From an uncultured Oscillospiraceae bacterium (GTDB lineage: Bacteria; Bacillota; Clostridia; Oscillospirales; Oscillospiraceae), in assembly GCA_900763965.1 (NCBI GenBank), contig CAAFMG010000021.1, forward strand, positions 1 through 5,139: 5,139 bases of DNA, in the 5' to 3' direction. A program made the translations under genes and the position numbers. Shown in pieces: positions 5,081-5,139 of this stretch (position 1 is its first letter; the number at the start of each line of letters is the position of its first letter). The notes under the pieces were generated by a model. It was not told the DNA's origin, searched no databases, and saw only the letters and a list, made by a program, of their open reading frames with translations.

Positions 5081-5139
5081 GCCAACGTGGCAAGTTTCTG
5101 GGCAGAACCGAATTGGCCCGGTAATGTACCGATGTTGCA

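Noticed and set aside
4859..5115. CCGAATTG direct repeats as a target-site duplication around the right element
   Set aside because: The 8-base copies lie at unequal distances from the outer hairpins and could be chance, so I do not annotate them as a duplication.

Overview
The window looks like chromosomal DNA from a gut-type Firmicute of the Oscillospiraceae/Ruminococcaceae kind. This rests on Gram-positive surface-protein architecture (signal peptide plus NPKTG sorting signal), AGGAGG-type ribosome binding sites, GC-rich housekeeping-style genes beside AT-rich promoters, and palindromic intergenic repeats with a CCCTCTCAGTC box, which I associate from memory with that group. No rRNA or marker gene is present, so the placement is an inference.

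Layout: a palindromic repeat cluster (1-148); a rho-independent terminator (181-207); a minus-strand gene for a secreted, probably sortase-anchored surface protein (240-1823); a divergent, AT-rich intergenic region (1824-2220); nagA, N-acetylglucosamine-6-phosphate deacetylase (2221-3348); a compact 90-bp junction; a MATE-family multidrug/organic cation efflux transporter (3439-4821); and a second palindromic repeat cluster (4892-5080), with nothing recognisable to the window end. There are no tRNA or rRNA genes, no CRISPR array and no transposase.

The divergent region is the control centre for the first two genes. The surface gene has a very good sigma-A promoter (TTGACG-17-TATACT) preceded by four TTACA-like repeats in 10-11 bp phase, and a roughly 120-nt leader with a stem-loop. 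nagA has its own extended -10 promoter and a short leader. The nagA/MATE junction packs several elements together: a 7-bp dyad over the -35 of a strong promoter, an extended -10, and a strong terminator hairpin that begins at about the transcription start and runs into the MATE ribosome binding site. This suggests that the MATE gene is conditionally expressed and insulated from nagA rather than simply co-transcribed.

The three genes are not an obvious pathway. NagA returns cell-wall or mucin-derived GlcNAc-6-P to metabolism, the surface protein faces the environment, and the MATE protein exports compounds. No dedicated novel defence or mobile system is visible. The least ordinary material is the non-coding DNA: the phased activator-like repeats, the promoter/terminator overlap before the MATE gene, and the two paired palindrome clusters at the 3' ends of the outer genes.
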